From contig CM075104.1 in assembly GCA_037576195.1 (NCBI GenBank), positions 1,370,775 to 1,434,774 on the forward strand: a stretch of DNA of 64,000 bases. Reading direction: 5' to 3'. The number at the start of each line of letters is the position of its first letter. The first letter of the stretch is position 1. Under the pieces are notes generated by a model. The model worked only from the letters and a program-made list of their open reading frames with translations, had not been told where the DNA came from and searched no databases. A program made the translations under genes and the position numbers. Positions 46,213-57,840 of this stretch are shown here, one piece after another. Origin of the DNA: Phytoseiulus persimilis (taxonomy: Eukaryota > Arthropoda > Arachnida > Mesostigmata > Phytoseiidae).

Positions 46213-49200
46213 AAAGGGTAGCCTCCGGGCAGTGAATTAAATCTAGGTACGACAGCTGGCGTACAGCACCGTAAGACGGTGACGAGCGCGTGTTTCTGGG
46301 CAAGGGGCTGCAGAGCACGATGGAAATGTACGATTCTCACAACGTGGACTCTCCAGGTGAATACCTGCGGGGTTCTCCGATGCTCCCCTTCATGCGAAAT
46401 TTCACCGATTCGTTACTGATGATCTCGCACGCAAAGGACCTCCGCTGGTACCTGGCCTCTGTCCTTCTGGGCGTCACTTCACGATGAGCTCGACTGCTTA
46501 CAAGGAATCCAGCAGCTCGCTCATTTTCAACAGCACTGCATACAATTCTGCTCAAAAGTGAGCAACCGAGGTCACGAGCGAGCGTCCGAACGTACCTCTT
46601 CTGCCGTCTCGCTTTCCTTCCCAAACATGGATCAGGGTGCGATTCAAAATCCTGGCCGGTTCGGCGCAGCTGTATCTCTAGGGGAACCACAGAGAACCGA
46701 CTCGAAAGCATTCAAAGCACTTCAGTGCGCGACGCCCAATAAACATGTCCAATGCAAATTCTCCCGGAGGACCACTGCAGGCATCCCGTCCTTGATCGGC
46801 TTGATCCCGTCAAGATGGCTCAGTGTAACCAATCACTCGCTGCGCTGTGCTCATGAAGCTGCGGAATCGGGTGAATCGAGGTGGGCTCTTACCTCAGTCT
46901 GCGAGTGAGAATGGAGCCAGAACCCCGACGTTGGACACGGATGAAGTCAGACCGATAGAGAGGGAAGAGAGGCCCTTGCGAAGACTCTCTACACTGCTCT
47001 GCTGTTGAGATGATACCTCCGAGGATAGGCTCGGGAATCAGATGGATTGTCTTCGAAAACTTCCGTCGCTCGAAGCCAATATCGAAGGAAAAATTGGGAT
47101 CGGAAACGCGACGGCGCTGTGCGTTTGACGTCTTTCCACATGGAAGCCTCGCATGAGTTCCGCGCGTGTTCGTCGACAGAACTGGCAGGAACACATCTTT
47201 CATCTAGGTGAGCCGAGAGCGAGAATATATCTCCTTGCGTTCGGGCACCGCTACCCAGTTTCGCGTTCACAAGGCTCCTCATCCAGTTAGCACGCTGGGT
47301 CGTTGTTCTCTCGCCACAGCAATTAGACTTTACGTCATCTAGGGAACATCTCGCACTCCTGCGAGAGCACCCACGAAAATTACTAGAGCGAAGCGCTGTC
47401 TGTTCCAAACGAGGTTTGAATCACCCATCATTTTGTTGAGCTGTTAAAATTATTCTCAGTAGAGACCCAGGGCTGTGAGGCCTCCGTCGTTGTGTTTTTA
47501 ATGATTGGCAGGCAGCCGTGTTCAGTACGTCGCTGAAATTGAGAACTCGAATCAAACTCGGGAGTTTAACATCACGACATCGATGCAGATCATATCAATC
47601 TTCGCTTCCGTACGATACCTCCGAAACTCCAGGAAACCGAAGCGCCTCAGAAGTCTCTTTCGCCAATCCGAATGCTGTTCTTCGCTTTGAATGAATCGTG
47701 GACATCTCGAGCTAGGGCTGAATAAACGGATAGCTTTCGTTCGAAAGTTCGTGGCTGGAAGTGTGATTTTGCTGCTCGCACGTTTTCTCCAAACTTCGCC
47801 ATCTGCGGATCAGTGCGGTCGTCTATTCGCTCCGAACGCATCTCTTAGCACAGATGTCACGATTCTTCCGGCCCGGCGTTCTCTCTGAAGCAGCTCCGGG
47901 AAATGCCGGCAGGTCGTCTTCCAGTCTGTTCCGCGTCCTCCCCCGCCAACTCCACTCTGGTCCCTTCGTCACAATATTTTGACAGAGATTCCGATTTCTC
48001 AGTCCAGCGTGACACAACGGTTGTGCGATTCGACTCCATCTGACAGCAGCACCGTCGATGATAGTGATGCCGAGATCGGCTCAGACCTCGAGCGACTCGA
48101 TTTCTGCAATATTACTAGGGAGTTCCGAGCGGGCCAGGAGGCGAATTCGCGCCCTACTTTCCGTGCCTCGTTCGGGGTCGGAGATGCATGAGAATGCTTT
48201 GTGGACGATCGAGGTCTCGTATAGGAGCTCTCCTTGGGCAAAGATCTCTTTCGCGCGAATTTTCCATCCCTTGTCTCCCTCTTCTTCATTCCGCCTCGGG
48301 GAAGCTTCCCGCCCTGGAAGATCTCGTTCGAAGTCCGCGTTCGACTGTTAACGTCTGACCCGAACTTTCATGAATATCCGATGAAAACGCCTCCCCAATA
48401 CAAGTCTTCCTCTCATATTTCGAAGTTTCTCTGGCATGGATCTCATCCATGATGACTGGGGCTGGACGTTCATTGCGGCGGTCTTGGCCGGGGATTCGCG
48501 GCATCATCGCGGTCTCCTTTCCCGAACATTCGCAAGCGCCCTGAAATTCACAGCTAATTGCGGTCGCAGGGGTAAAGGCAGCATTTATGAGGGCGAATTA
48601 TCCGCTGGGACCGTCCCCTGAGAATGAAAGAGCTATCCATCCGTCAGCGCGCACGAATGCTCCTCCACACACATGTTCCTGTGTCCCCTCAGTAAGTGCC
48701 AGGATCCAAGCGAGTGAAGAGAAAAACCTGATGGGTGTCGCGCACCGGCTCATACGGCGGAGCTGAAGAGAACAACGGGAAGAGAAGAAGTATCAGCGAA
48801 GAGATCGACAGGGAACGTCCACTGAACGACACTCGCGAACGCACCGTCCCGGTTCTGAGCCAACGACGGAGCTGAACGCGCATTAACACACGAGGAACCC
48901 CGTAGAATGAACCACCGAGAACAGAGAATACTCAATTCCCCTTTGGCATGCTTACTTCGTGAGACTACTCTCGTATTTTACCTGTAAATCGTAATATCCA
49001 GCTTCTCTGCGGTTGTAGCACCATGTATCGAACCATCCACGCGGAAACTATCCTCAACAGAGTAGTGCAGCTCAGATCTTCTTACAACACCCTAGTTTTC
49101 TTCTGCTTACATTTGCAGTCGTGGCGGAGCTCGATGGGCTCGGCCTGTAAGAACCAAGTTCAGGCAGTGGCGCTCGAAGGTCTCCGCTCTACTCCCATTT

Positions 49201-49227
49201 TGACGGACCGGAAACACAAATTCTAGA
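46213..49227. other. 3 kb without recognised genes
   Basis: Several short overlapping frames on both strands without recognisable motifs. No repeats were noticed. Confidence 0.4.
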
Positions 49228-50365
49228 TCCCCAGAGAGTGGAAGGGAGGTAGACTCGTCATGATAGAGAAGCCGAACTCTACCAGAGCCAATCTGCTTAC
49301 CTACAGAGCACTCACAATCTCCCTAGTACTCTCCCAGATATTCATGAAGATACTGGGATCCAAGATCTCAGAACGGATTGAAGAGAAAAACCTGATAGGG
49401 GAGGCACAGGCCGGTTCCCGAAAGAACCGCCGAGGGAGAGACAATATCTTCATCCTCACGAGCGCCATAGAAATATCCAGACGACTCAAAACCGGACTGG
49501 TGTGTTGCTTCTTGGATTGCTCGGCTGCATATGACCGAGTATGCAGAGAAACACTATGGAAACCCCTTGATGAGCAGCGGATGAACCAAGCATGGATAGG
49601 ACTACTCCGGAACATCTACTCCGGTACCAGATGCAAACTGATACACGGAAAAGAGAATCCGGAATGGGTTAGCACCACAGGAGGCCCTCGACAAGATTGC
49701 CCTGCCAGCCCAATCCTATTGCTCCTATACATCGCTTCGTAAGAAACTCTACTACAGAACAGTGAGCGAGGCTTCCGGGTGAAGAAAACTGGAGATTTCT
49801 GGAATGTGCGGGAGATGAAATACTTTGAAATAGCCGCTCTTCTTTTCGCCGATGACCTCATTCTAATGGGGAGGGACTTCTCAGAAATGGAAAGACTGTT
49901 AGAAATCACCTCACAGTTTGGCGATGACAAGAAACTAACATTCAATCCATCAAAAAGTGCGATTGTGGTGTTCTCCAAGGGCGGAACAGCACGGGAGAGA
50001 CCCCTCACAATCCAAGACAAGACAATACCTAGCGACACGCACTATAAATATCTGGGAATAACACTATCAAACTCTGAGAACTACCTAGATCGACAGGAGG
50101 ATATCTGGGTAGAAAAATCTCAGAGAGTCCAAAACCAATTGTGAGCGAGAGCTCTATGCGGATTCAATCGATTCGAAAGCTCCAAGACTCTACGGGAAGC
50201 AGTTCCATCGCTCACATACGCAAATGCGGTCACAGTTATGTCCAAAACTTTGCAAAAGAAAATGGCAGCAGCCCAAACGGAGGCGAGGAGGTACGCTCGT
50301 GGTGTTCCAACAGTGGAGGTTATGCCTCAGATGCCAGAAACTCAGATGCCAGCATGAAACCCTCT
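49228..50365 (+). pseudogene. Non-LTR retrotransposon reverse transcriptase, well preserved
   Basis: One reading frame runs the whole length with two in-frame stops (TAA at 49741-49743, TGA at about 50142-50144) and no frameshift. It opens with PREWKGGRLVMIEKPNS, YRALTISLVLSQIFMKIL, AQAGSRKNRRGRDNIF and the first palm motif CCFLDCSAAYDRV. It continues through GGPRQDCPASPILLLLYIA and the catalytic LLFADDLILM, then YKYLGITLSNSENYL and LTYANAVTVMSK. Homology fades at about 50.36 kb before the YDNSRGS/knuckle region. The usual G-x-R-Q-G-C-P reads G-P-R-Q-D-C-P, a Gly-to-Asp change in a conserved loop. It belongs to the same family type as the fragments at 17.2-18.6 and 25.5-26.5 kb, and looks the youngest of the three. 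Confidence 0.88.
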
Positions 50366-50796
50366 TCCGATTCCGGATAGATCCCCGCTGATTTACAAAT
50401 GTGGGAGCAAAGCGTCTCCGACGTCTGCAACAAGCGCGACCGTATATATGGTACACGCTGCACCGCACCCCCTGTGATCTATTGATGGTTTGCTGATGAT
50501 GGCAATGAATGAATCATGATGAATCAATCTCGATCAGCGTGGACGTTTTAGGACTCGAGCTGCGGGGAAATAGAAAAGCGATCCTTCGCGCATTCCGAGC
50601 GGTCGCAGCCCCCTTTGCCGAAAGCTCGCTCAGCCTCAGCTTGGTTTTTGGGCCGCTAGCTCGGCGATTCCTCACTCAATGCACGGAGTTAGGGAAGGAA
50701 CTACCTTCCTCCCTACTCGTCGCTAGCGAATCATCACTGCCAGTGGAGGAGAGAGTGTAGGATTGAGGCGGGTCCGGAGACCCGCAATGAGGACGT
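50366..50796. other. Gap between two retroelement remnants
   Basis: A plus-strand frame at 50509-50760 could be the upstream part of the following ORF in another phase. No firm match. Confidence 0.35.
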
Positions 50797-52366
50797 CGTT
50801 GTGTTTTCGCTGGTCTCCGTCTGGGCGTGCCGATCTGCGCTCCCCACCTCTGTGCCAGGTGTACCTCCCCGGTCTCTGCTTTCGGGGACCATGGACTCAG
50901 TTGCTCACGCAGCAGTGGCCGACACTCCCGCCATCGGGCTTTGAATTCGCTCATATACCACGCGTTGCGCTCCGCGTCGATTGCAAACGAACTGGAGCCG
51001 TCGGGCTTGTCGCGAAACTGTGCGCTCCGTTCGGACGGCCTCACGCTCACTCCGTGGAGGGCGGGCAGATGCCTGGTGTGGGGCGCAACTGTCTGGGACA
51101 TCCTCGCTCCATCTTATAGGCCTAGCGCGGCCCGCACGGCGGGAGCTGTGGCGAATTTGGCGGAGTCTGCGAAGTTGACGAAGTGTCGTGAGCTCGAGTC
51201 CCGCTTCATCGTCCAACCCGTCGGCATCGAGACCTTGGGAGTGCTGAGCCATCCTTCGGAGTCATTCCTCCAAGATTTGGGGAGACGAATCGAGGTCGTT
51301 TCTGGGGACAAGAGGGCGGGGGAGTACAGGGTGGCTTTTTTTAGTCGGGAATTTTCGAGCCCGATCTTGTTTTGGCCATAACTTCGTCAATTTTTCGACT
51401 TTCTCGAAAATCAAAGAGTGATCGATAGAGGATATCGAGGCGGTCATTTTGATACAAAATCCAGGAGGATCCGGTGGAAATCCCGGTCAGGAGAAGGTTT
51501 TAAAAATGACCCTTTTTTTTTCGAGGTCTTCTTAAAAGTTATCGTGAAAACGTCAATATTTATCGGATCGGACTCGTGCGGGTCGCATCCGACGCGCAAA
51601 AGGAAGCCGGTCATTCGCCAGAAAACCGATTGAAGTTATCTCGTTTCTCCGAAAAATGGCAACCGATCGTGTCGAGAATTCCTTTGGTGTCGAGGATGAT
51701 TTTGGCAACCGAGGGCGGAATCCTGAGCATGGGTGATTTCCGGTGAAAATCAAAAATCATCGGATCGACCTCGCAGCTCAATGTTCGCATGATTCACCCA
51801 TTTCTGGGTAATTTTCACCGGGGGAGATACCTCCGATTCTGCCTCGTTGAGGAGTTACGAGAAGAAATGCGGGGAAAAGCGAGGAAAACGAAATTAGCCA
51901 ATGGGCAAGGCCTTGAAAAAGGGGTTGATACGATCGCTTGCCATTCTTCGGGGAAATGAGATAACTTCGCTCGGTTTTCCGGCGAATGACGGGCTTCCTT
52001 TTGCGCGTCGAATGCTACCCCCACGAGTCCCATCCGATAAATATTGACGTTTTTACGATAACTTTTAGGAAGACCTCGAAAAAAAAGGAAGGGTCATTTT
52101 CAAAACCATCTCCTGACCGGGATTTTCACCGGATCCTCCTGAATTTTGAATCAAAATGACCGCCTCGATATCCTCTATCGATCACTGTTTGATTTCTGAG
52201 AAAGTTGACGAAGTTATGGCCAAAACAAGATCGGGCTCGAAAATTCCCGACTAAAAAAGCCACCCTGTACTTGTTGAAGAGGATCTCAATCGAGGTGCAG
52301 AGGGGCAACGGCGCGGCAGTCAGGGGATCGCTACCTGCCGGGGACCTCCTTGCCGAAATAGGCTGA
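50797..52366 (+). pseudogene. Retroelement C-terminal zinc-binding ORF, interrupted by a MITE
   Basis: The plus-strand frame reads GLRLGVPICAPHLCARC, then FGDHGLSCSRSSGRHSRH, ALNSLIYHALRSASI, LEPSGLSR, DGLTLTPWRAGRCLVW and GVETLGV-like text (IETLGVLSHPS), up to SGDKRAGEY at 51327. It resumes at 52270 with LLKRISIEVQRGNGAAV and a stop at 52364-52366. This C-x2-C...H-x4-C domain followed by R-x-D-G-(I/L)-T-L-x-P-W is a family I know as the C-terminal part of retroelement ORFs common in invertebrate genomes. The two halves are in phase once the 941-bp insert and one TA are discounted. The 5' part is missing or shifted. Confidence 0.6.
51325..52269. mobile_element. 941-bp foldback MITE with TA target duplication
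   Basis: The element is 51327-52267, flanked by TA on both sides (51325-51326, 52268-52269). It begins CAGGGTGGCTTTTTTTAGTC and ends with the inverse. The inverted arms extend about 360-370 bp (51327-51690 and about 51905-52267), share GAATTTTCGAGCCCGATCTT, TTTTGGCCATAACTTCG and AGGTCATCGATAGAGGATAT-like blocks, and enclose about 210 bp. A TA duplication suggests mobilisation by a Tc1/mariner-type transposase. Both arms also hold short frames but no transposase. Confidence 0.92.
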
Positions 52367-54276
52367 GACGGTGGCCTTCGTCAACGCGCTCGTTCTCATC
52401 GTTCCATTGAATAAAAGTGTATTCTCAATCGAATCGAAACTTGGAACAAAAAGCGAAAATAACGATAACGGCTAAAGAAGGAGCGACTATGATCGCTGCT
52501 CCGCTCACAGCGAGCACCCTGTTTATCCCTAGAAGTTAGGGGAGAGTTAAGACAGCCTCATTCTCTTGGAGAATGGGCTCCTTGAATTCTCGAAAATTTA
52601 ATCTTACATGCATCAATCTATCTTCCACACGTTTCTGACGATCTCGAAAATGACTTCTTTTTCGCCAATGCCTCATCAACAGTATCGATCGCCTAAAATC
52701 GCAACAGAGCTCCTCACGAACAGAGTCCTCGGGAAAAAAAAACTCGTGGGACGCGAGGCTCCAGGTTATGATTCGCTTACTATGGGGTACTCTGTCTTGG
52801 CTCGGCGCTCTCGAAAACCCAGACCCCTCACTCGTAAGAGGGTCTGGTAATTCGGATTCGAGTTTGCTGTATGTTTGCTCCGTGTCCTACCCATACAACT
52901 ACGAGTTGGTTCAGCGCTCCCTCGGGAGTCGGATCGAGACACACAGCTCAGCGACTCCAGTCCTGGGTCTAAACCTGGGTCATAACTGGTGAGTCGCTTC
53001 AACTGGGAAGCGAACAATGCTTCACAATCAGTTAGAGGTACCAAAAGTGGCCAGCGGGTGCAACTCAGCAAGCTTGAGAAATCAACATCAGCGTCTATCA
53101 AATAACAAAGTATTCAGCGATCCTTTCCTACTTGAAAAAACCGCTGGAGGCTACGAGGATCGTATTCCCAAATCCAAAACGGTCGGGAATCTCTCGTCCA
53201 ACGCTCGAGTTTCTCATCTACTTTGAGCGAGAGTTTGATAGATTAGGGTACCGGATGGACGTTTGAGCCGTTCTCACAGATTGACTAGTCATGTCCGCCG
53301 AGTCTATGATTCAATCCTCGGCAGCGGTTGCTTCGTTGGTCGTGTTCCCTCCCCAGCACTGTGAAATCGAGCTCTTGTGAGCCGTGGTTTCGAAGGTGGA
53401 GGATCACCGGATCCTCCTTGGAGTCGATCTCTGCGTTACCCGAAAGGCCGATGTGAACTTCTCCAATCGTTGCTAACGAGGAGAGTTCTCCTTAGCATCA
53501 TGCTTGGCATCGCCCTCTCTGGAGAAGCTCGCGGATCCCACGATTCGATATCATGCTTGGAGTGCGGCCCCAGCTTGCGAGCTGCTTCCTCGAAGTCGAC
53601 TTGAGAGCTTCGTCAGCGGACGGTGACAGTCGAGGTCCTCTTTTAGGCTGCATCAGCGCGCATCAAGGTTAGGACGCTCTGCGAGTATTGGTCATCCAAG
53701 ATCAGGGATGACTGTCAAGTACAAGAGGGACCGTGGAAACGGTTTAGGTGACCTTTTAGCACAGAAATGCGCTTTTCTTTGGGCTGGTTTCCTGGGGTGT
53801 AACTGGGAGTGGAACGAAAAAATCGTAGCGGTAGGCCTTCAAGATTTTTCCGAAGCGAGGGGAATTCGTATTGATTCTGGATTTCATGTGGTAAATCTCG
53901 GTGTCGTATGATCAGTGAAAGATAACGAAGTGATGTTGTTTAGATGAGGGTGTGGTGCATAGCAGACGACTGAGTTTTGTGAATTTGAAGTTTTCGTAGG
54001 TGAGCGTCCGGGCCGTCGAGTATGGAGCGTGCTCTACAGGTAGTTACTCATGCAGATTTTGCGTATCCTTTGCGAGTTTGGTTGACTCAATGAGACGAGA
54101 ACTTTTTTCTGATCTCCTCCCGTTGTTGGAGCCAATCATGTCACCGAATTTCCTGGAGCAGAATTGGCAGGATTTCGGTGCGCTCTCATGAGATTACAGC
54201 GGAAGCCAGCCAATGACGATGACACAGAAATGATTCAGGAGGAGATCGTGAATGCTGCCATTGAGAAGACCAGCCG
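52367..54276. other. 1.9 kb without recognised genes
   Basis: No domain was recognised. A short repeated CTGGGTCTAAACCTGGGTCA at about 52965 is the only local pattern noticed. Confidence 0.4.
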
Positions 54277-54331
54277 GCCTTTGGCAGCACTTCTCCCTCT
54301 CTTCACTGGGTCAGCATCACGGTTTTGAAAA
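54277..54331. repeat. Minisatellite-family segment left of the Copia insertion
   Basis: CTCTCTTCACTGGGTCAGCA followed by TCACGGTTTTGAAAA matches 27850-27885. It is continued on the far side of the Copia element by GAAAAGTTGATCGCGAAATC at 57962. Confidence 0.8.
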
Positions 54332-54452
54332 TGTCAAATTACTGCAGCGAAAATACCGCCAGTTATGCAAAGATACAACCAAGTGAAGTTTATTCCCAAG
54401 ATGAACTTCCTCTTATAGCACTGTGGACCGTGAGCATGCACATATCCCAACA
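54332..54452 (-). repeat. 3' LTR of the Copia element
   Basis: 121 bp. In element sense it contains GCTATAAGAG (TATA-like) and GGGAATAAAC (poly(A) signal), the minimal order for a promoter-terminator LTR. Sense-strand ends are TGTTGGGATATG and AATTTGACA. Confidence 0.92.
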
Positions 54453-54518
54453 CCCCCCCCCCCCTTACGCATGACCACTCAGCCCTCGTCGTCGTACTCC
54501 TAGCTTGGTTCTGCATTA

Positions 54519-55952
54519 TCAGAATTCGTCATTCGCCAAGCTCCTCGTCATCACTCGGGCGGTCAATCCGAGCTTGTCTCGATGTTTCTTGAACTTGTCG
54601 CCTGCCAAGCTCTTTGTCATTATGTCCGCCGACATGTCGGTTGTGGGTACGAATTTCATGTTCACCAAACCTTCTCTCACCATGTTCCTCACGAGATGAT
54701 GTAGAAGATCGATTTGTTTCGTTCTCTGGTGTTGTATTCCTTCGGCCGTCAGCTGGATTAGGCCCTGATTATCGTATGAAAGCGTCACCGATCCCCTGAT
54801 TGAGACCCCCGGACGCTCCGCGAAGTTCAGGAGCCATTTTATTCCTTGGCGTGCCGCAGAGACACCCATGTACTCTGCCTCACTCGTGGATAATGCAACA
54901 GTTAATTGCTTTTTACTCGTACACGAAACGCACGCACCCGCGAGAATGAAAGTATATCCATTGGTCGACTTTCGCCTTCCAGGCAACTTCCCCAGTCCGC
55001 GTCGCGAAAAGCTTCTATCGGCTTCTTGACGTTCCCATCGAACTTTAGTTGGAGGTCGATGGTACCCTTCAGGTATCTCAGGATCCTTTCACTGCCTCCC
55101 AGTGTTCCAGCGATGGGTCCGAGCAAAATTGGCCCACGACTCCGACCGCGTGGCAGATGTCCGGCCGCGTCGTCTGAGACAGGTGGATCAGGCATCCAAC
55201 GGCCTCACGGTATGGTGCGTCGGCAGCCTCTTCGCTCTCCGTCCGTTTCGTCAACCTTGCGCTTATTTCAGCGGGCGTATGCACTGCTTTACAATCCGCC
55301 ATGTTGAACCTTCTAAGAACTTGTCTGATGCTTTCTGCTTGATCGATAAAAATAGCCCCCTCCTCCGGCAACTGCGTGATCCTTATTCCTAGACAATACT
55401 CTACCGGCCCCATATTTTTAATGGGGAAAACCCCTTTAGTTTCTCGATAATCTCCGTCTGCAAAGCCGGGTCGTTGGTGGAGAGCAGGAAATCATACACA
55501 TATATGGTCAGCAGGAGGATGCTTTCTCCGTGTGTTATGGAGTAGCAACATTGGTCCGCTCCGAACTCGGTCAGGTCGAGAGACTTCAGTGCCTTGTTGA
55601 GGGTTTCGAACCACACTCCTCCGGCTCGCTTCAGACCATACAGAGACTTTTTTGGCAGACATACCCGATCTCCGACCTGAAACATACTCGGTTGCTCCAT
55701 GAATATCTCTTCCTCTAACTCGCCGTGCATATAAGCCGTCTCCACGTCTAGTTGGTGAATTCTCCATCCTCCTTGTGCGGCGCGCGCGAAAGGGATGCGA
55801 AGCGTTGTGATCTTCACCACAGGCGAGTAAGTTTCATCGAAGTCCACGCCTTCAGTTTCGGCGCACCGGCGTCCCGCCAGTCTCGCCTTATATTTTGTGA
55901 TGTCTCCTTCGCCGTTCCGTTTCAATTGGAAAACCCGTTTCGGGGTTGTCAC
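54519..55952 (-). pseudogene. Copia reverse transcriptase and RNase H, broken
   Basis: Reverse transcriptase starts in KRVFQLKRNGEGDITKYKARL and shows GVDFDETYSPVVKITTLR, QLDVETAYMHGELEEEIFM and KSLYGLKRAGGVWF. The catalytic box reads Y-V-Y-D instead of Y-V-D-D (LTIYVYDFLLS, about 55.5 kb), which would abolish activity. A frameshift near 55.4 kb leads to YCLGIRI and YREAVGCLIHLSQTTRPDI. Another near 55.0 kb leads to RNase H: CVSCTSKKQLTVALSTSEAEYM, DNQGLIQL and the terminal HHLVRNMVREGLV...DIMTKSL. The integrase-to-RT spacer (56.4-55.95 kb) is low-complexity and degenerate. Confidence 0.9.
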
Positions 55953-56439
55953 TTGCCTGTTGGGTGGACGATCGATCAGAGTCCATGTCCCGTTCTAATC
56001 GTGGGCCTTCATCTCGGTCTCCATGGCTGATCTCCACCTATCGGCTTCTCCCCGCGACATCGACTCCTGGGCCGTGAGTGGTGAATCGTAGTTTGTGGTT
56101 GAACTTCGACAGCATACACACACGAATTAATCCATCCACGCTTGCCTGGTATTTTTTCGGTTTGGTCGAAACTTCGAAAACCCTGTTGGCTCGACTGCCT
56201 TTTCACAACTCTCATCACCTGTGAAGATACTCTACTCGTCTGAAGCCGCCGCCCCCCTCGGCCATGCTTCATTCGCCTCTCTGGGCTGACTCGCATCTCT
56301 GAGCCATGGCCCACCGTCCGGAGCAGTCGCCCCCCTTCTCGGACACGCCGTCTGCAGAGCTCCAGATACCGCCTCAGTTTCGTCGAAATCCACGTTGCAA
56401 GCTTCCTCAACTGCTGTCATATCGTCTAGCGGAACCAAG

Positions 56440-57836
56440 CGATACGCTTTTGAGTTTGAGCAGTAACCAACAAGTATGTATTTCTTGGTCCCTCATCCCA
56501 ATTTTTGCGTTTTTCCTGTGGTATCTGAGCATGGGCCGAACATTCGAACGCTCGCAGGTAGCTCAGATCTGGCTTTCGTCAAACTCTCCTGCCCGGTCAA
56601 ACTCGCCCCGGAATCGATGAACCAATCGAACGATGAACTTGACGCGACGCTGGCTGTTGATGGGCATATAAGAACCCGCTCGAAGTGCACGAACTCGGGT
56701 TGATTCTCGTTGGAATCGCGCGCCTCCGCAGATCTTTCCTCTCTTGCTTCGTGGGCAACCTTTCCGTGTTCTGCACCCCTCCAGCAGTTTCTTGTCAGAT
56801 GTCCGTGTTTTCCACATTTGAAACATTGTGGAGACCCTTCGTACGACCGTCCTCTTGATGGCTGACAGCGACCATGATCTCCACTTCCTCCTCTCAATTG
56901 TGCACGTCCATGACCACGATAGCCGTAGTTCAACTTTGCATACATCAGAGCTGATTCGCGCTTTTGTGAGGCTTGTCTCGCGGCTTTACTCAGCAGCCTC
57001 TCTTTCACGAGCTCAGTTGTGACTTCACTCTGGGTAATGCTTTGAATTACGAATGAAAACTCATCTGGGAGCTTCATGAGTATGAGCCCCGCCGATAGTC
57101 GATCTTTGATGTCTGCGTCTATGGCTCGGAGACGCTGGGCCGCCGTGATCTTCTTGTTGATATACGTCTCCATGTCCGGACAATCCGCATATTTGATGCT
57201 CGTCAGTTCTTCAAGGAGTGCCACCTCTCGATAGATCCCACGAGGCTGATGAGGTTTTTTGAGTGTTCCCCAGATCTCCATCCCAGATGTGGCATCACGA
57301 ATCGACGCGAACAGGTGGCTCTTGATTCCCGAGATGATGGCGCCCCTAGCGCGCTTTTTCTGATGGGCAGCGATTTTCTACCCATCGACTTACTCCCAAA
57401 GATCACAATTCAACATGCGCGTCTCCATGGCAAACCTCCAGTCCATGAAGTTAGTTGCCCCGTCCAATTTCTCGAATGATGATGGTCCACTGACCATCGT
57501 CGTCGTCGCGGGTGTTTTAGTCAGCTCACTGGCTCGATGCTCGATGGGAACCTCAAGGTCGAATAGGAGCGCAGATTGTGCAGATTTCTTCGATGGCTGT
57601 GGTGATGCCTCCCCCTCGTCGATGGAAAGAGTTTCCGGTGGAGCTCGCTTTCGCAGAGCTGTACTTTTTTTGTGGGATGAGGGTGATTCCACGTCGACGC
57701 TCTCGATTCCTTCGGATGCCGGTTGTTTTCGCATGTTCCGGCCTATCAGTCCACCGGACACTTTAGCACGAGTACTCTCTTCACGTGCCACAGCCGAAAG
57801 GGCAACTTTCCGTCTCATCATTCGTCCTGGGCTCAT
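56440..57836 (-). pseudogene. Copia gag and protease start, fused to integrase tail
   Basis: The frame opens at an ATG lying inside the primer-binding site. Gag contains FEKLDGATNFMDWRFAMETRML, then two close stops (about 57.38-57.39 kb), then YADCPDMETYINKKITAAQRL, MKLPDEFSF and the CCHC knuckle CFKCGKHGHLTRNC (about 56.8 kb). The protease active site DWFIDSGAS is at about 56.6 kb. About 20 codons later the same frame enters text that belongs near the integrase C-terminus (KKYILVGYCSNSKAYRL), so roughly 400 codons of protease and integrase core are missing. A TGA precedes KKYILVGYC. Confidence 0.85.
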
Positions 57837-57840
57837 AACC
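57826..57840 (-). other. Copia-type half-tRNA primer-binding site
   Basis: Sense strand GGTTATGAGCCCAGG. Drosophila copia has GGTTATGGGCCCAG, complementary to the anticodon arm of initiator tRNA-Met (CTGGGCCCATAACC). One base differs. Confidence 0.75.
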
